This document shows positions 11,455-22,013 of a stretch of 64,000 nt of DNA, piece after piece. Under the pieces are notes generated by a model. That model saw only the letters and a list, made by a program, of their open reading frames with translations, was not told where the DNA came from and ran no database searches. This DNA comes from Nectonema munidae (Eukaryota > Nematomorpha > Nectonematoida > Nectonematidae). The position numbers were made by a program, and so were the translations under genes. The DNA lies in contig JAUIRK010000501.1 in the NCBI GenBank assembly GCA_030549495.1, positions 124,001 through 188,000 of the forward strand, read 5' to 3'. How positions within the stretch are numbered: the first letter of the stretch is position 1; each line of letters begins with the position of its first letter.

Positions 11455-11995
11455 ACTGATTTTCAGGCATACATCACTAATTTAATTGACACTTCCAGAT
11501 ATTTTTTAACCATATTAGCCAAAATGGTGTACAGTACATAGTTGATTTGGTATAAAAACAGATATTTTATTTGAAATTTTGAAAATATTTTTGGAGACAG
11601 TTTTTAGACCTAAACCGCAAATTTGATTGACACTTTGAGACATTTTCAAACCTTAAAAGCGAAATCTGAATTCAGAGAAAATTTGTGGAGATAGTTTTCA
11701 GACGTAAACCGTAAACTTTATTAACACTATCAGATATCTTCAAAACTTAAATCCAAAATCTGAGTACAAAATAAAACCACCATGGTTGACTTAGTATAAA
11801 AACATATTATTTCATATAAAATTTTATTGAATGTTTTTAGAGACAATTTTTAGAAGTGAACGGCAAATTTGATTAACACTTATATAGGTATTTTAAAAGA
11901 CTAAACACAAAAACCGAGTCCATAACTGAAGCCATCATGTCCGATTTTGTATAAAACATATTTTATGTAAAATTTGAAGGAATATTTTATTAAAT
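11455..11995 (+). repeat. Diverged tandem satellite, about four units of up to about 150 bp
   Basis: A block recurs at about 11,460, 11,601, 11,695 and 11,846. Each unit starts with TTTT(C/A)AGRC.TAAACCG-like sequence, then CAAATTTGATT.ACACT, an AGA.ATTTT segment and ACCTTAAA-like sequence. Units ending at full length also carry GGTATAAAAACA.ATTTTAT and close with GGAGACAGT-type sequence. The second unit is shorter (about 95 bp) and lacks the TATAAAAACA part. The array stops just short of the piggyBac end at 12,053. Confidence 0.7.
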
Positions 11996-12052
11996 GTATT
12001 CTCATTAATCAAAATTTTGATTGGCATTTTCTAAAAAGCAGCCATGATTATA

Positions 12053-12068
12053 CCTTCGCATGACGCCC
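12053..12068 (+). repeat. piggyBac terminal inverted repeat, left
   Basis: CCTTCGCATGACGCCC, matched in inverse at 22,550-22,565. It starts with CC next to a TTAA-like target, as in piggyBac. Confidence 0.88.
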
Positions 12069-12313
12069 ATATGGAGTTTTACTTCACCCCCAACTTAAAA
12101 ATTGAATTTCAAAAAACTTAAAATCCTTGAAACTTTTTTAACACTATGTATTTTTCAAAAACACACTTTTCAATGCTCTGAGACAAATTTTGAGAAAAAA
12201 AATTTTTTCCTGTAAAAGTATGTAGAAAAGATCAAAGAGTACACACAAAGTTTAATGTGAAAAAATCAAGCTAAGCAGAATTTTATACAAAAATGCAACA
12301 GTAAATATGTCTT

Positions 12314-13690
12314 CTATTTACAATTTGGACAAATCGAGTATGAATGATGCTTGCAGACGCCCTTTTTACATTTCTGGCAATGTCTTGTCGTTCTACTTTT
12401 TTTTGAAGTAGGGCAAAATGTGCAAAAAACTCTTTTACTACTTGAAACAGGAGACGAGTCTTTGCTTTCCTCAAACCCATAAAAACTCAAAAGAGATTTT
12501 GTTTTGGAATTTATTTCTTGAATACTCGAACGTAGTTTCATCGAGTTGTAGCAAAGTTCTTTTGCTAAAGCTTTCAAAAACATCTTTCTTCCACCTTTCT
12601 TTGTCGCAGAATAAATGCTTTCTGGACAATTGTAGTTCAGAATAATCATTGCATTTAAGGCTGATATGTCTAGATAATTGGAAAAAACGGCTGAAAACCA
12701 TCTTCTTATAGGTTTGTAGGAGCGATATAATCTAATCATTCGATTAGAAACATCAACTCCACTTTTTGACTCATTGTACGCTATAAATGACTCAGGTTTT
12801 TGCTTATCTCCAATCAACTCCAGGCTTGTAGAGTGTTGAAAAGAAAGAACATAAACGACTTTAAAATTTTTGGTAGCGTGCCTCATAGGAATGTAGGCAG
12901 CAAGGAATAATACTTTGAATAAATTATTCTACTTTCACATTCTTGCAACTTCAACGTCTTCAGATATTGCGGTCTTAAAATTCCAGGGACAAATCGTCGG
13001 TTTGCTTTTACAGTTGCACAAATTGTCAGGTTTTTCTCCGACATCCATTCAGCTAAATTGTGATCAGTGAAAAATCGGTCTCTGAATACACCACAGCCAA
13101 TTGGTATTTCAGAAAGCCTTACTAGTCTCTTTACGATCTCATTGCCAGAGAAGTAGTTTTCACCAACACCTGCAACATATATTTCTGGTTTCAGGCAATA
13201 ATAACTTTTTGAATCATTGATGTGATAGAATTTAATTCCCTAGTGGCCGGGTTTTTTGGGATCATAAATCTTGACTGGACTAACCCTTATATATTTCTAC
13301 CTCTAAATGAAACAAGTTGTTCGTCAACTGTTACTCAATCTGTAGGTGTCCAAAACTTATGACATGTGTTGAAGAAGTGATCGTGAAGGTATCTGACTGG
13401 CGAGATTCGATCATTCGGATTTCTTTGGGATTTGTCATCAAATCTCAAAAATATACTGATCAAAATATACATGTTTCTCCCGATAGCAGCTTTCAAAAAT
13501 GGAATACCAAGAGAATCGGAAAAGATCTTGAACTTTGATTTTTTGATCGTTGGACTGTCCAAGGTATAGAAGACACCCGAAGAACGCAAGCAGCATATCA
13601 ATAGTGAACTTCTCATAATATTTTCGCAAATATGCAAACTTTGGAGTAGATAATCTAAATTAAACACAACATTCATACTTTTACGTAGTA
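12314..13690 (-). pseudogene. piggyBac transposase, central and C-terminal part
   Basis: From 13,690 downward the minus strand gives an FLGCLLYLGQ-like block, FLKAAIGRNMYILISIFLRF with RFDDK, and TVDEQLVSFRG with the first catalytic Asp. Next come a GCGVFRDRFFTDH block with the second Asp and KSGVDVSNRMIRLY with the third. The last 190 residues (12,314-12,886) form one open frame. It ends in a Cys/His-rich domain, FCTFCPTSKKSRTTRHCQKC and then KHHSYSICPNC, the cross-brace finger that binds piggyBac ends. Frame changes around 13,650 and 12,890 and a stop before the first Asp block make it non-functional. The N-terminal part lies across an insertion at 15,399-15,752. Confidence 0.9.
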
Positions 13691-13699
13691 ATTCACATA

Positions 13700-14229
13700 T
13701 GAACAAGCATACAAAACTACAAAATCATTGTATTTCATCCTTACATGAACCGGATCTATATATACTAAATTTCGTTTTAATATATGATGCACAAAGTTTA
13801 CTGCTATGTCATATAAAACTATAATATACTGAACTTTGTTTCAAACAGTTCTACTTTATGTTTCATAGAGAAGGTTAGTCTAAAAAACTCGAAACTTTCT
13901 AATATTGATAAAAAGTTTCTAATATAGGTATGAATAGCTTTTTTTGTGAGTATGAAACATCCAGCAAAAACAAGCATCTACACCTACACAAAATAAGAAT
14001 ACAAACACAATAACTAACAGATTGGCACACACACAAATTAACGCTAAAAACACACACTCAGACTAGCACTTACATACACACATACCGGAAATGAAGATTC
14101 ATATCGCTACACACAACACAAACATGGATACACACCTACACGTAGACAGAAACTTCTTACATAAACACATTTATACACATACATAAACATACTCTTTCAC
14201 CCAAACAAATACACATATACACATATTCA
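13700..14229. repeat. CA-rich insertion within piggyBac, left arm
   Basis: From about 13,960 the plus strand is dominated by irregular ACACA and ACATACA tracts. Similar sequence resumes at 15,265-15,390. A CA-rich insertion therefore seems to have been split by the element at 14,238-15,264. The junctions with the transposase gene are approximate (about 13,690 and 15,398). Confidence 0.55.
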
Positions 14230-14237
14230 GATGCACA

Positions 14238-15264
14238 TTAGAGCTCTATAATAGTGCCGCTTTTTTGGGACCCACATTTAAAATGCGGGTATGGTTGTTC
14301 GTATCAAATTTCAGGTGGGGTTGGCGAACGCAGGTTATCCGTGAAAAAGTTCTCAAGGGGCGGGACTTTGGGTTTTGGGTTTTTCAATCAGTATAATAAC
14401 AGGTTAGTGTTAGTTAGCAAAACAGAAAGATAAGTAATAAATAGAAGTAATAGAAAGCTAAATGCAATGCAGTTTTGAAACAAAAAGATCATATTATCCT
14501 GCAAAGAAAACAAATAGAAGCACGCAATTTTTTTAAATTTCGGACGATTTTGCTGTTTCAACTTCGGGTTTGGATAGTACAGTAGAATAGTTTAGGGCGG
14601 GCGAGGCGGGGCTGGGTGGGAGGCAAAATTTCAATAGCTGAAGGGCGGGATAGGTACAAACAAGTAAAATACAGGTACGGTCCGGATGCGGACAAACTTT
14701 TTCGACCCTCGGAGGGATCTAAACACATACACATATACGTTAGAGTTATGCGCCGGGAGGGTAAGCGGCGCAAGGAGGCCGAACGGTGCGGGTTTTGTAG
14801 AACCCGCATTCGAGATGCGGGCGTTGTTTTTAAAGTAGCGCAGGCGGATGTGGATTGTCTGTAAAAAATTGGGCGGGGCGGGGCAGATGTGAGTTCCCCA
14901 ATCAATATGAAATCGGGTTGGTGAGAATTCGCAAGATGGAAAGATCAGTATGCAACAGAAGTAATAGATAGTAAAATGTAATGCCAAAAGTTTCGAAAAA
15001 AATATCATATTGTCTTGTAAAAATGAAATAGGGAAACAGCGACTTCTCTCAATTTTGGATGATCTTGCTGTTTTAGCTGCTGGTTTGGATAGTACGGTAG
15101 AATAGTTGCGAGGGGGAGGGGGTGGGTGCGACAAAATTCAAACATTTGATTGGTGGGTGGGTACAGACTTGTTGAACGCTGGTGCAGCGCGGTGCAGACT
15201 GACAATGACAATGTTCGGGTTGGGGCGGGTGAAGACAAATTTTCTGGCCCGCTCAGGGCTCTAA
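14238..15264. mobile_element. GC-rich non-autonomous hAT-like element with an internal duplication
   Basis: The left end TTAGAGCTCT is inverted at the right end as TTAGAGCCCT. The flanks GATGCACA (14,230-14,237) and TATGCATA (15,265-15,272) agree at 6 of 8 bases, fitting a decayed 8-bp hAT target duplication. The interior holds two diverged direct copies of about 500 bp, roughly 14,250-14,745 and 14,785-15,264. Both carry an ATGCGGG block, GCAGTTTTGAAA-like sequence, CGGTTTGGATAGTAC, GGTAGAATAG and GGG-rich stretches. It has no transposase and its base composition differs sharply from the flanks. Confidence 0.55.
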
Positions 15265-15398
15265 TATGCATACACACACATAAAAACACACACACTCATT
15301 CACAGAATCACATGTGTAAAAACTAAGACATACTTTTCTTCATACATACATCAACAAAAAACGTACAAAACAAACAAAAAAAACTAGTGAGAAAAAAG

Positions 15399-15752
15399 TT
15401 AAAAATACTTGTAATTATCATCCATTTTTTTCTTAGTCATGTTGTAAATATGAGTGATCAGTTCTTGCGAAAAAAACAAGGAAAACGCCTCAAGTAGTCG
15501 TGTCACATGTTTAGCAACGCCTTTTGTTCCTGAAGGATTTCTGGACAAATTTCTTATGTTTCTTGTTTTGGGCCTTCCAGCCTTTTTAAGTGAAGGGTCC
15601 CATGAGTACAAAGTTCCATCAGGAGCTTGAAGATTTTCATCATATTCAAGATCGCTGCTCTCAGAGCTTGAAAGGGAATAAGATGAATTCAAACTTGAAG
15701 AGTAATCTGTACTTGAGACCGAGGAAGTTTCAGAGAGAGATGAACTATCCAT
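15399..15752 (-). pseudogene. piggyBac transposase, N-terminal part
   Basis: The start chosen is the Met of MDSSSLSETSS at about 15,752, giving the Ser/Asp-rich N-terminus common in piggyBac. An upstream Met would add a hydrophobic stretch that does not belong. The frame continues through LYSWDPSL to SLFFSQELITHIYNMT, the conserved FFxxELxxxIxxxTN block at the start of the piggyBac domain. It then meets the insertion at about 15,398. It matches the second piggyBac near 47.7 kb (APDxxxYxWDP), so both belong to one subfamily. Confidence 0.8.
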
Positions 15753-15831
15753 TAGAAGTAGGAAAGAAACAGAAACAAGAATACGCAACAAAGAAAAATT
15801 GCAATAAGAACTATTGTTGATGAAGTTCCAG

Positions 15832-15992
15832 AATAACCTTGAAAACGAGGCTCACAGTTTTATCGTTTTTCAACATGCTGACGTAATACATAGGAAAAAA
15901 TACAACAACCATAAATAAGGATCATGACGAAATAACATTGGAAGCCATGCTCACACCTTTATTGATTTGCAACATGCTTGACGTAATGCATA
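15832..15992 (+). repeat. Subterminal direct repeats of piggyBac, two copies of about 60 bp
   Basis: 15,832-15,891 and 15,931-15,992 share AATAAC-TTG-AA, GCTCACA, TTTAT-G-TTT and CAACATGCT-GACGTAAT-CAT. They lie just upstream of the transposase start, where such repeats can act as transposase sites. The second copy ends where the hAT inserted. Confidence 0.6.
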
Positions 15993-16158
15993 CGATAGAT
16001 CAGGGGTCATCAAAGTTTTTCTCTATAGGGCCACATAGATCCAGATAATTAATATTTGCGGGCCTAAAAATTTTTTTCATGAATTTATGCTTAAAACAAC
16101 TAATCAATTTATTTATAAAGACACAAAATAATAGAACAAAAAATAATATGGTAGAAAA

Positions 16159-16766
16159 TTAATGGGATTTATAAAACTGGTGTTTAGTTCTTAAAATGGA
16201 ACTAATGTCAGCCTCAAATTTAGTACATCCAAGAATAAGAATTGCTTTTAAGTGGTTGTCTGTCAATCTTGTTCGATGCGTTGACTTTATGTACTTCATT
16301 TTTGAAAAAGTTTGCTCACATTTATACGTTGTTGCAAAAACTGTAGCCATACCTGATTTTTTATATTGAAAAACTCATCATCAGGTAAATATTTGTAGAA
16401 TTCAAATAAACCTTCTCTATGTTTTGCTTTTAGCAAAGTAGAAGCTTGTAAATCGATTAATTCAAGTTGTAGGTGTGCTGGCATGTCATCAACGGTACAT
16501 TCAAAAGGATTTTCAAACAAGAGAATGTCATTTCTTATTTTATCAAGATCAGAAAATCGATTTGTGAAGTTTTTATGTAACTTAGTGAGTACGTCTTTGT
16601 GAAATTCGAGATCTACTTGTTCTGTATTTTCAGCGAGAAACTCTTGAAAATTTTCAAAATGAGAGTAGTTTCCGTTTTGAAATTGACTTATAAACAATGT
16701 CAATTTTGTTCGAAAGACTGTAAAAATTTTGTATAAATCACATATGAGATTTCCTTGTTTCTGCAA
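16159..16766 (-). pseudogene. hAT transposase, C-terminal part
   Basis: Two overlapping frames carry the remainder of the transposase beyond the Gypsy insertion. The block KQGNLICDLYKIFTVFRTKL continues the 20,840-22,013 protein. Later QTFSKMKYIKSTHRTRLTDN and HLKAILILG form the dimerisation region near the C-terminus, as in GTF2IRD2-like hATs. A frame change near 16,340 separates them. Confidence 0.85.
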
Positions 16767-16783
16767 TTTTAAATTTAAATCAT

Positions 16784-17001
16784 TGTTGTAAAGTAAGAAA
16801 TAAATTTATTTGAAGAAAAGTAGGCTTTACTTTCAACGAAGATAAAGAAATGTGAAGGCTTATATACTATTGAAATAGAGTGATTGTGGTTAGAGGGTTA
16901 GTTGTAAATTGCCAGTGAATTGTGAGCTTTAAATCTATGTTGTGAGACATCACTTTATCTACAACATTCCAATTATGTTGTGAGGCACTCTATTTACAAC
17001 A
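16784..17001 (-). repeat. Gypsy LTR (3' LTR, element on minus strand)
   Basis: 218 bp, same length as the other LTR and nearly identical. It begins TGTTG and ends CAACA. Confidence 0.95.
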
Positions 17002-17013
17002 TTCACCCCCTCT

Positions 17014-19752
17014 TTAATATTTCCATCTATCTGGAGCACGCCTTTCTCTTTTTGGGTAGCGGTTTTCTACGATGTTTTCACTGTGGAAGTGCGATGAAGT
17101 TGGAGAATCTCTAGAACCATTATTTTGTTGTTCTAAATTTTCAGCTTGATTAGTTAGTGTCGGTTTGGTGTCAAGTTGTTTCGTAGAACTGTCGTTAAGA
17201 GGAGCCAAGTCTTTTAAGTTTACGGTGGTTTCGTTTCCGTTGGGTAAACGAACGTGAGCGTAAGAGGGTGTTGCTTGTAATAGTTCAACCTCTTCAACTT
17301 CAGCGCTGTACTTGTCATTTCTTGGCTTTTTTTTCAGAAGTACGTTGCCAGGAGACATAATCCAAGATGGTAAAGAGACTCCGTATGTAGACCTTCTTGG
17401 AAAAGCCATGAATCTTTCGTGAGGAGTACATCCAGTTGCAGTACACAGCAAAGATCGAATTGAGTGTAAGGCGTCTCCCAAAACATCTTGCCAAGCTTTT
17501 ACGTCAAGATTACGTGCTTTTAGAGCTAGGCAAATGCTCTTCCAAACAATTCCATTGTATCTTTCACACTGTGAGTTGCCAGTTGGATTGTAGCGGGTTG
17601 TGCGACTTGTTGCCACTCCTAGATTGAGCAAATATTGTTGAAGTTCTTGTGACAAAAAGGAAGAGCCTCGGTCACTGTGGATGTACTCAGGTAAGCCGCA
17701 AATAGAAAACAAAGAGCTTAAACAACGCATAACTGTTTTGGCACTCATGTCCTTACAAGGAAATACAAACGGAAAGCGTGACCACTCGTCTATGATTGTT
17801 AGGAAGATTGTATACCCATTGGAAAGGGGGAGTCCGCATTTGAAGTCTATATTCAGTCTCTCCCATGGTCTAGTAGCTTTAACTAAAGGAGTATGTGGTG
17901 GATTATAAAACCTTGGCTTCGTTTCATTACAAATTTTGCAACCTTTAATCATTTCTTTGATTTCCAGAATTGAAAAGGGCACATTTTTATTCCGTATAAA
18001 ATGGGCCATCCTTGTTACTCCTGGATGGCAAAGCGGGTTATGTATATCATAAAGGGTAGAACTGTCTGTGGCAGCCAAAACAGCCCTTGAAAGCGTATCG
18101 GCAACGATATTCAGACTCCCCTTTCTATATTTTACATCATAATCATAAGATGCCAGTTCTATTCGCCATCTCAAAAGTTTATCGTTTTTTATTTTACCTG
18201 AATGTCTCTTATTAAACATGTATGATAGAGCTTCTTGATCTGTGATTAATGTAAAATGGCGTCCTAATAAGTAGTGTTTCCATTTCCTTATAGCTTCCAC
18301 TATTGCGCATGCTTTCTTTTCTAAAGACGAGTGTGGTTTCTCATTTTTTCGCAACGTTCTAGCGTGAAAGGCGATTGGTTGCCCGTTTTGATTAAGTGAA
18401 GCCGCTATTGCAAAATTACTAGCATCCGTTTCCACAACTAGAGGTTGGTTAGGATCTATCACTCGCAGACTAGCTTTACTAAGTAATCTTTTAAGTTTTC
18501 CAAACGCAGCAGTTGCCTCGTCGCAGAGTGGAAATGACGCAGCTGTAATCAAAGGTCTTATATGATCTGAATAATGAGGAATCCAGCGCGCATAGTATGC
18601 GAAAAGACCTATGACCCTCTTTAATGATTTCAGATTATCGGGAGGCCTCATTTCAAGTAGCGGTGCAACTCTATTAGGGTCAGGATTTACCACATTTTGA
18701 CTAATCTTGTAGCCAAGAAGACAAATTTCGTTTTTAGCTATTTGCGATTTAGCTTTATTGAAAGTAAATTTAGCTTTTCTAGCAGCATACATGAAGGCTT
18801 CTAGGTTTTTGTTATGTTCAATACTACCACTGCCTGCGATCGTTATGTTATCTAGATACGCATACACACCCTTTAATTTTTCAGCGTCTATGATTCTATC
18901 AATAATTCTCTGAAAACATGGCACAGCATTCGTAAGACCAAAAGGAATTCGTGTGAACTGATACAACTTATGTTTCCACTGGAATGCAGTATACGCTTTA
19001 TCACCTGCAGCGAGCTTTACCTGATGATACGCAGACTTCAGATCTAAGCTAGTGAAAACTTTATTGCGCGCTACTTCATTTACTATGCATTCAATTTTAG
19101 GCAGAGGATAGGCATCTAATTGGGTAAACCTGTTTATAGTTTTACTGTAGTCTATAACCATGCCCGGTTTGTGGTTTTCGCTCTTACTAACAAATGGCTG
19201 TGCTCTCCACGGAGAAAGACTTTCTTCTATAATGCCATCCTTAAGTAATCTTTCCACCTCCTTCTCGATGAATTCACTATCTGAATAGCTATACTGCCTA
19301 GATTTGGTTGCTATAGGACGGCAATCTTTAGTTAAATAGCGGAATAACGACGGTGACGGTGATTGTAATTCCGAAAGGGAACACACCTGAATGCCAGGAA
19401 GTTTTCCTCCTAAATTGAACTTAAGAAATTTGTGAGCACAAATAAAATCTTGCCCAAGAACTATGTCACTTACGAGATTCTCTAAAACGTTTAATTTAAT
19501 GTTATGATATGTGCTCTCTTTGAATACCAAACTTTCTATACAATAGCCTAATATTGGCACAGTAAGATCAGATGAAGCCATACTCACAACTCTATTAAGT
19601 GGAAACACCCTTAATCTTACCTTGTTTACAAATACCGAAGAAACAAAGCTTTCAGTGGATCCTGTATCAATCAAACAGTTGGCTTCAACTTGACCTACTT
19701 TTCTCATAATTAAAACCTTAGAATCGAATTTACCACTAGTAGCAGCTATCAC
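17014..19752 (-). CDS. pol: Gypsy pol polyprotein
   Basis: About 912 residues. Domains in order: an aspartic protease with the DTG motif near residue 29, reverse transcriptase at about 150-330, and RNase H at about 420-550. A zinc-binding HHCC segment of integrase follows at about 565-620, then the integrase core to about 740 and a C-terminal tail. It follows gag in the same register, separated by the gag terminator. Read-through of a gag stop is known for some LTR elements. The frame is open throughout. This is an element gene, not a host gene. Confidence 0.93.
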   Translation of the reverse strand: MIAATSGKFDSKVLIMRKVGQVEANCLIDTGSTESFVSSVFVNKVRLRVFPLNRVVSMASSDLTVPILGYCIESLVFKESTYHNIKLNVLENLVSDIVLGQDFICAHKFLKFNLGGKLPGIQVCSLSELQSPSPSLFRYLTKDCRPIATKSRQYSYSDSEFIEKEVERLLKDGIIEESLSPWRAQPFVSKSENHKPGMVIDYSKTINRFTQLDAYPLPKIECIVNEVARNKVFTSLDLKSAYHQVKLAAGDKAYTAFQWKHKLYQFTRIPFGLTNAVPCFQRIIDRIIDAEKLKGVYAYLDNITIAGSGSIEHNKNLEAFMYAARKAKFTFNKAKSQIAKNEICLLGYKISQNVVNPDPNRVAPLLEMRPPDNLKSLKRVIGLFAYYARWIPHYSDHIRPLITAASFPLCDEATAAFGKLKRLLSKASLRVIDPNQPLVVETDASNFAIAASLNQNGQPIAFHARTLRKNEKPHSSLEKKACAIVEAIRKWKHYLLGRHFTLITDQEALSYMFNKRHSGKIKNDKLLRWRIELASYDYDVKYRKGSLNIVADTLSRAVLAATDSSTLYDIHNPLCHPGVTRMAHFIRNKNVPFSILEIKEMIKGCKICNETKPRFYNPPHTPLVKATRPWERLNIDFKCGLPLSNGYTIFLTIIDEWSRFPFVFPCKDMSAKTVMRCLSSLFSICGLPEYIHSDRGSSFLSQELQQYLLNLGVATSRTTRYNPTGNSQCERYNGIVWKSICLALKARNLDVKAWQDVLGDALHSIRSLLCTATGCTPHERFMAFPRRSTYGVSLPSWIMSPGNVLLKKKPRNDKYSAEVEEVELLQATPSYAHVRLPNGNETTVNLKDLAPLNDSSTKQLDTKPTLTNQAENLEQQNNGSRDSPTSSHFHSENIVENRYPKRERRAPDRWKY

Positions 19753-19857
19753 AGAATCAGACTTAGCAGGTACCTCCCTACCAAAACAAGTACAAGATTT
19801 ATTGTTAGCATCAATTATAGTTGCAAGGATTGATTCATCATTATCAGTTTCAACATC

Positions 19858-20592
19858 TTAATCTGTATTAATACAAGACGATCTACAAGCTTTAGAAAAG
19901 TGACCCATTTTGCTGCACTTGTAGCACTTTGAGTTTTTAGCAGGACACATTTTTCTTATGTGGAAGGCGTTACCGCAGAAAAAGCATAAATGCTTAGACT
20001 TGTAGCTAGAACGTGGTTCTGTAGGATCCTTTCTGGTGGAAGCAGTGAAAGAAGTTGTGTCTGTTTTGTAGGCATGAGAGTTGCTCTGAGCTATCTCCAG
20101 TGCGCGAGCTTGATCGTAGGCACTCTGCAAGTCCAAGTTTTTGTTTTCTAGTAGGCGTAGACGTATCGTGTCTGAAGCAAGTCCATTGATCAAGGCATCT
20201 CTTATCTGTTCATCTCGGTGCTGTTCAGCAGAGACCAAGGAATACTCGCACTCAAGACTCAATCTTTGCAGTTGCTGTACAAAAGCGTCGACACTTTCGC
20301 CAGGTAGTTGTTTCCGGATTGCTAGCAAGTGCCGAGCAAAGACTTGATTCTTCTTTTTCACATAGATGCTTTCGAGTTTAGAGATGGCATTATCGTACTC
20401 TTCCACGTTCTCAATGTATTTGAAGACAGAGGCAGAAATGTAGTTAGTGAGAACAGAGAGCTTTTCAGGATGGAGAGCTGAGATCGAGGAAAGAAAGTTC
20501 TTGAAGGTTGAGTACCAGTGTTTCCACTCGTCAGTAGCAGTGGCAGAGTTGGGATCTATGTCAAGTCTTTCTGGACGCAGAAACTTGTCCAT
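19858..20592 (-). CDS. gag: Gypsy gag protein
   Basis: 244 residues, starting about 25 bases inside the 5' LTR. A helical capsid-like region comes first. Two CCHC zinc knuckles follow near the C-terminus (C-x2-C-x4-H-x4-C twice, in CFFCGNAFHIRKMC and CYKCSKMGHFSKAC). It would form the particle and bind element RNA. The frame is open. Confidence 0.92.
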   Translation of the reverse strand: MDKFLRPERLDIDPNSATATDEWKHWYSTFKNFLSSISALHPEKLSVLTNYISASVFKYIENVEEYDNAISKLESIYVKKKNQVFARHLLAIRKQLPGESVDAFVQQLQRLSLECEYSLVSAEQHRDEQIRDALINGLASDTIRLRLLENKNLDLQSAYDQARALEIAQSNSHAYKTDTTSFTASTRKDPTEPRSSYKSKHLCFFCGNAFHIRKMCPAKNSKCYKCSKMGHFSKACRSSCINTD

Positions 20593-20616
20593 TGAGGTGA
20601 CAGGTTGAAAGAAAAT

Positions 20617-20834
20617 TGTTGTAAAGTAAGAAATAAATTTATTTGAAGAAAAGTAGGCTTTACTTTCAACGAAGATAAAGAAATGTGAAGGCTTATATAC
20701 TATTGAAATAGAGTGATTGTGGTTAGAGGGTTAGTTGTAAATTGCCAGTGAATTGTGAGCTTTAAATCTATGTTGTGAGGCATCACTTTATCTACAACAT
20801 TCCAATTATGTTGTGAGGCACTCTATTTACAACA
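20617..20834 (-). repeat. Gypsy LTR (5' LTR, element on minus strand)
   Basis: 218 bp, nearly identical to 16,784-17,001. Promoter of the minus-strand element by position. Confidence 0.95.
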
Positions 20835-20839
20835 ATCAT

Positions 20840-22013
20840 TCATGTGTTTTGTGATGTCAACCAAAAATGACAACTTTGATATCCAAGAAGGATCTAAAAA
20901 TTGTCTATTCAATTTGTTTTTTTCCCTTAAAAATATTATTATTTCTTTTCTAAGTTTAAGAAAACGAGATAATAGTTTTCCATAACTGAGCCATCTTACT
21001 GCTGTGTAGTAACTTATATCATCATATTGAGAATCAAGTTCTTCAAGAAAAGCTTGAAACTGCCTGTGAATGTGAGCGTGTCCTCTAATATAATTGACAG
21101 CTTTTGTGACTGGATTGAGCACACAAGATATATCTAATTGCTTTGCGCAGAGTGCTTGCTGGTGTATAATGCAGTGAATGAAAAGAGCCCTTGGACAGTG
21201 AAGATCTTCCATTTTAGCTTGAATGAGGCCTACCAGACCCTTTTTTATTCCTGCCATATTCGGGCCACCGTCAACTGTGACGCAATGAAGCTGATTCCAT
21301 TTGAGATCATATTGTTGCAAAAAATTTTCTACTTGAATAAAAAGATCTTTTCCCGTTGTTGTTCCATGCATACTAAACACTGAAGCCAATTCTTCACTTA
21401 TTTGGAAATCTTGACTTACACCACGAAGATATATAAGAAGCTGAGACGTGCTAGAAAGATCAACCGATTCATCAATTGCCACTGAAAACCACAAAAAATT
21501 TTTTGCTTTTTTACATAGTTGTAATTCTATGTTTTCGACCAGCTCTTCGGTTCTCCGCATGATTGAACTCGCAGAAAGATTAATATTTGAAAACAAATTT
21601 GTTCTTTCTGGACACAAGACTTTTACTGTCTCCATCATACACTCCTTTATAAGGATACCATCAGTAAATGGCTTCCCACGCTCAGCTAATTTTTTAGTTA
21701 TTGTATAACTTACTCGAGTAATAGATTTATTATAATAAAGCTTGTTTGTGAAAAAGTTTCTTTGCAATTGTAGTTTAGATTTCAATAATTCAGTTGTGTC
21801 TGTACGTTGTTTTCCATGGAGTTCTGAGTGTGTAGAAATATGTTTTGTCTCATAATGACGACGGACATTGTATTCTTTTAAGACTGCAATAGTTTCATGG
21901 CATATTAAGCAAATGGCTTTTTGGTCATTACTTATTTGGAAAAAATACTTTTCTTTCCAGCTTTTGTTGAAGACACGATATTCTTTATCAAATTTTCTTT
22001 TTTTAGAAGCCAT
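20840..22013 (-). pseudogene. hAT transposase, N-terminal and core part
   Basis: About 390 residues in one frame. The start is MASKKRKFDKEY. A zinc-finger follows at residues 33-60 (CLICHETIAVLKEYNVRRHY plus ETKH), as in GTF2IRD2-type hATs. The catalytic core shows AIDESVDLSSTSQLLIYLRG with the first Asp, then CVTVDGGPNMAG with the second. CPRALFIHCIIHQQALC and a TAVRWLSYG block follow. The frame ends at the Gypsy insertion and resumes at 16,766. Without the insertion it would resemble a near full-length transposase, so the hAT itself was not old when it was hit. Confidence 0.9.

Larger units (their letters stand above)
16784..20834 (-). mobile_element. Ty3/Gypsy LTR retrotransposon, looks whole and young
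   Basis: Two 218-bp LTRs that are nearly identical (TGTTG...CAACA) enclose separate gag and pol frames. A 5-bp target duplication, ATCAT, lies at 16,779-16,783 and 20,835-20,839. The domain order protease, reverse transcriptase, RNase H, integrase is that of Ty3/Gypsy. It sits inside the hAT transposase gene, so it is the latest insertion of the nest. LTR similarity and open frames suggest a very recent insertion. I cannot place it in a clade. An older, broken relative lies at about 55,975-58,062. Confidence 0.93.
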
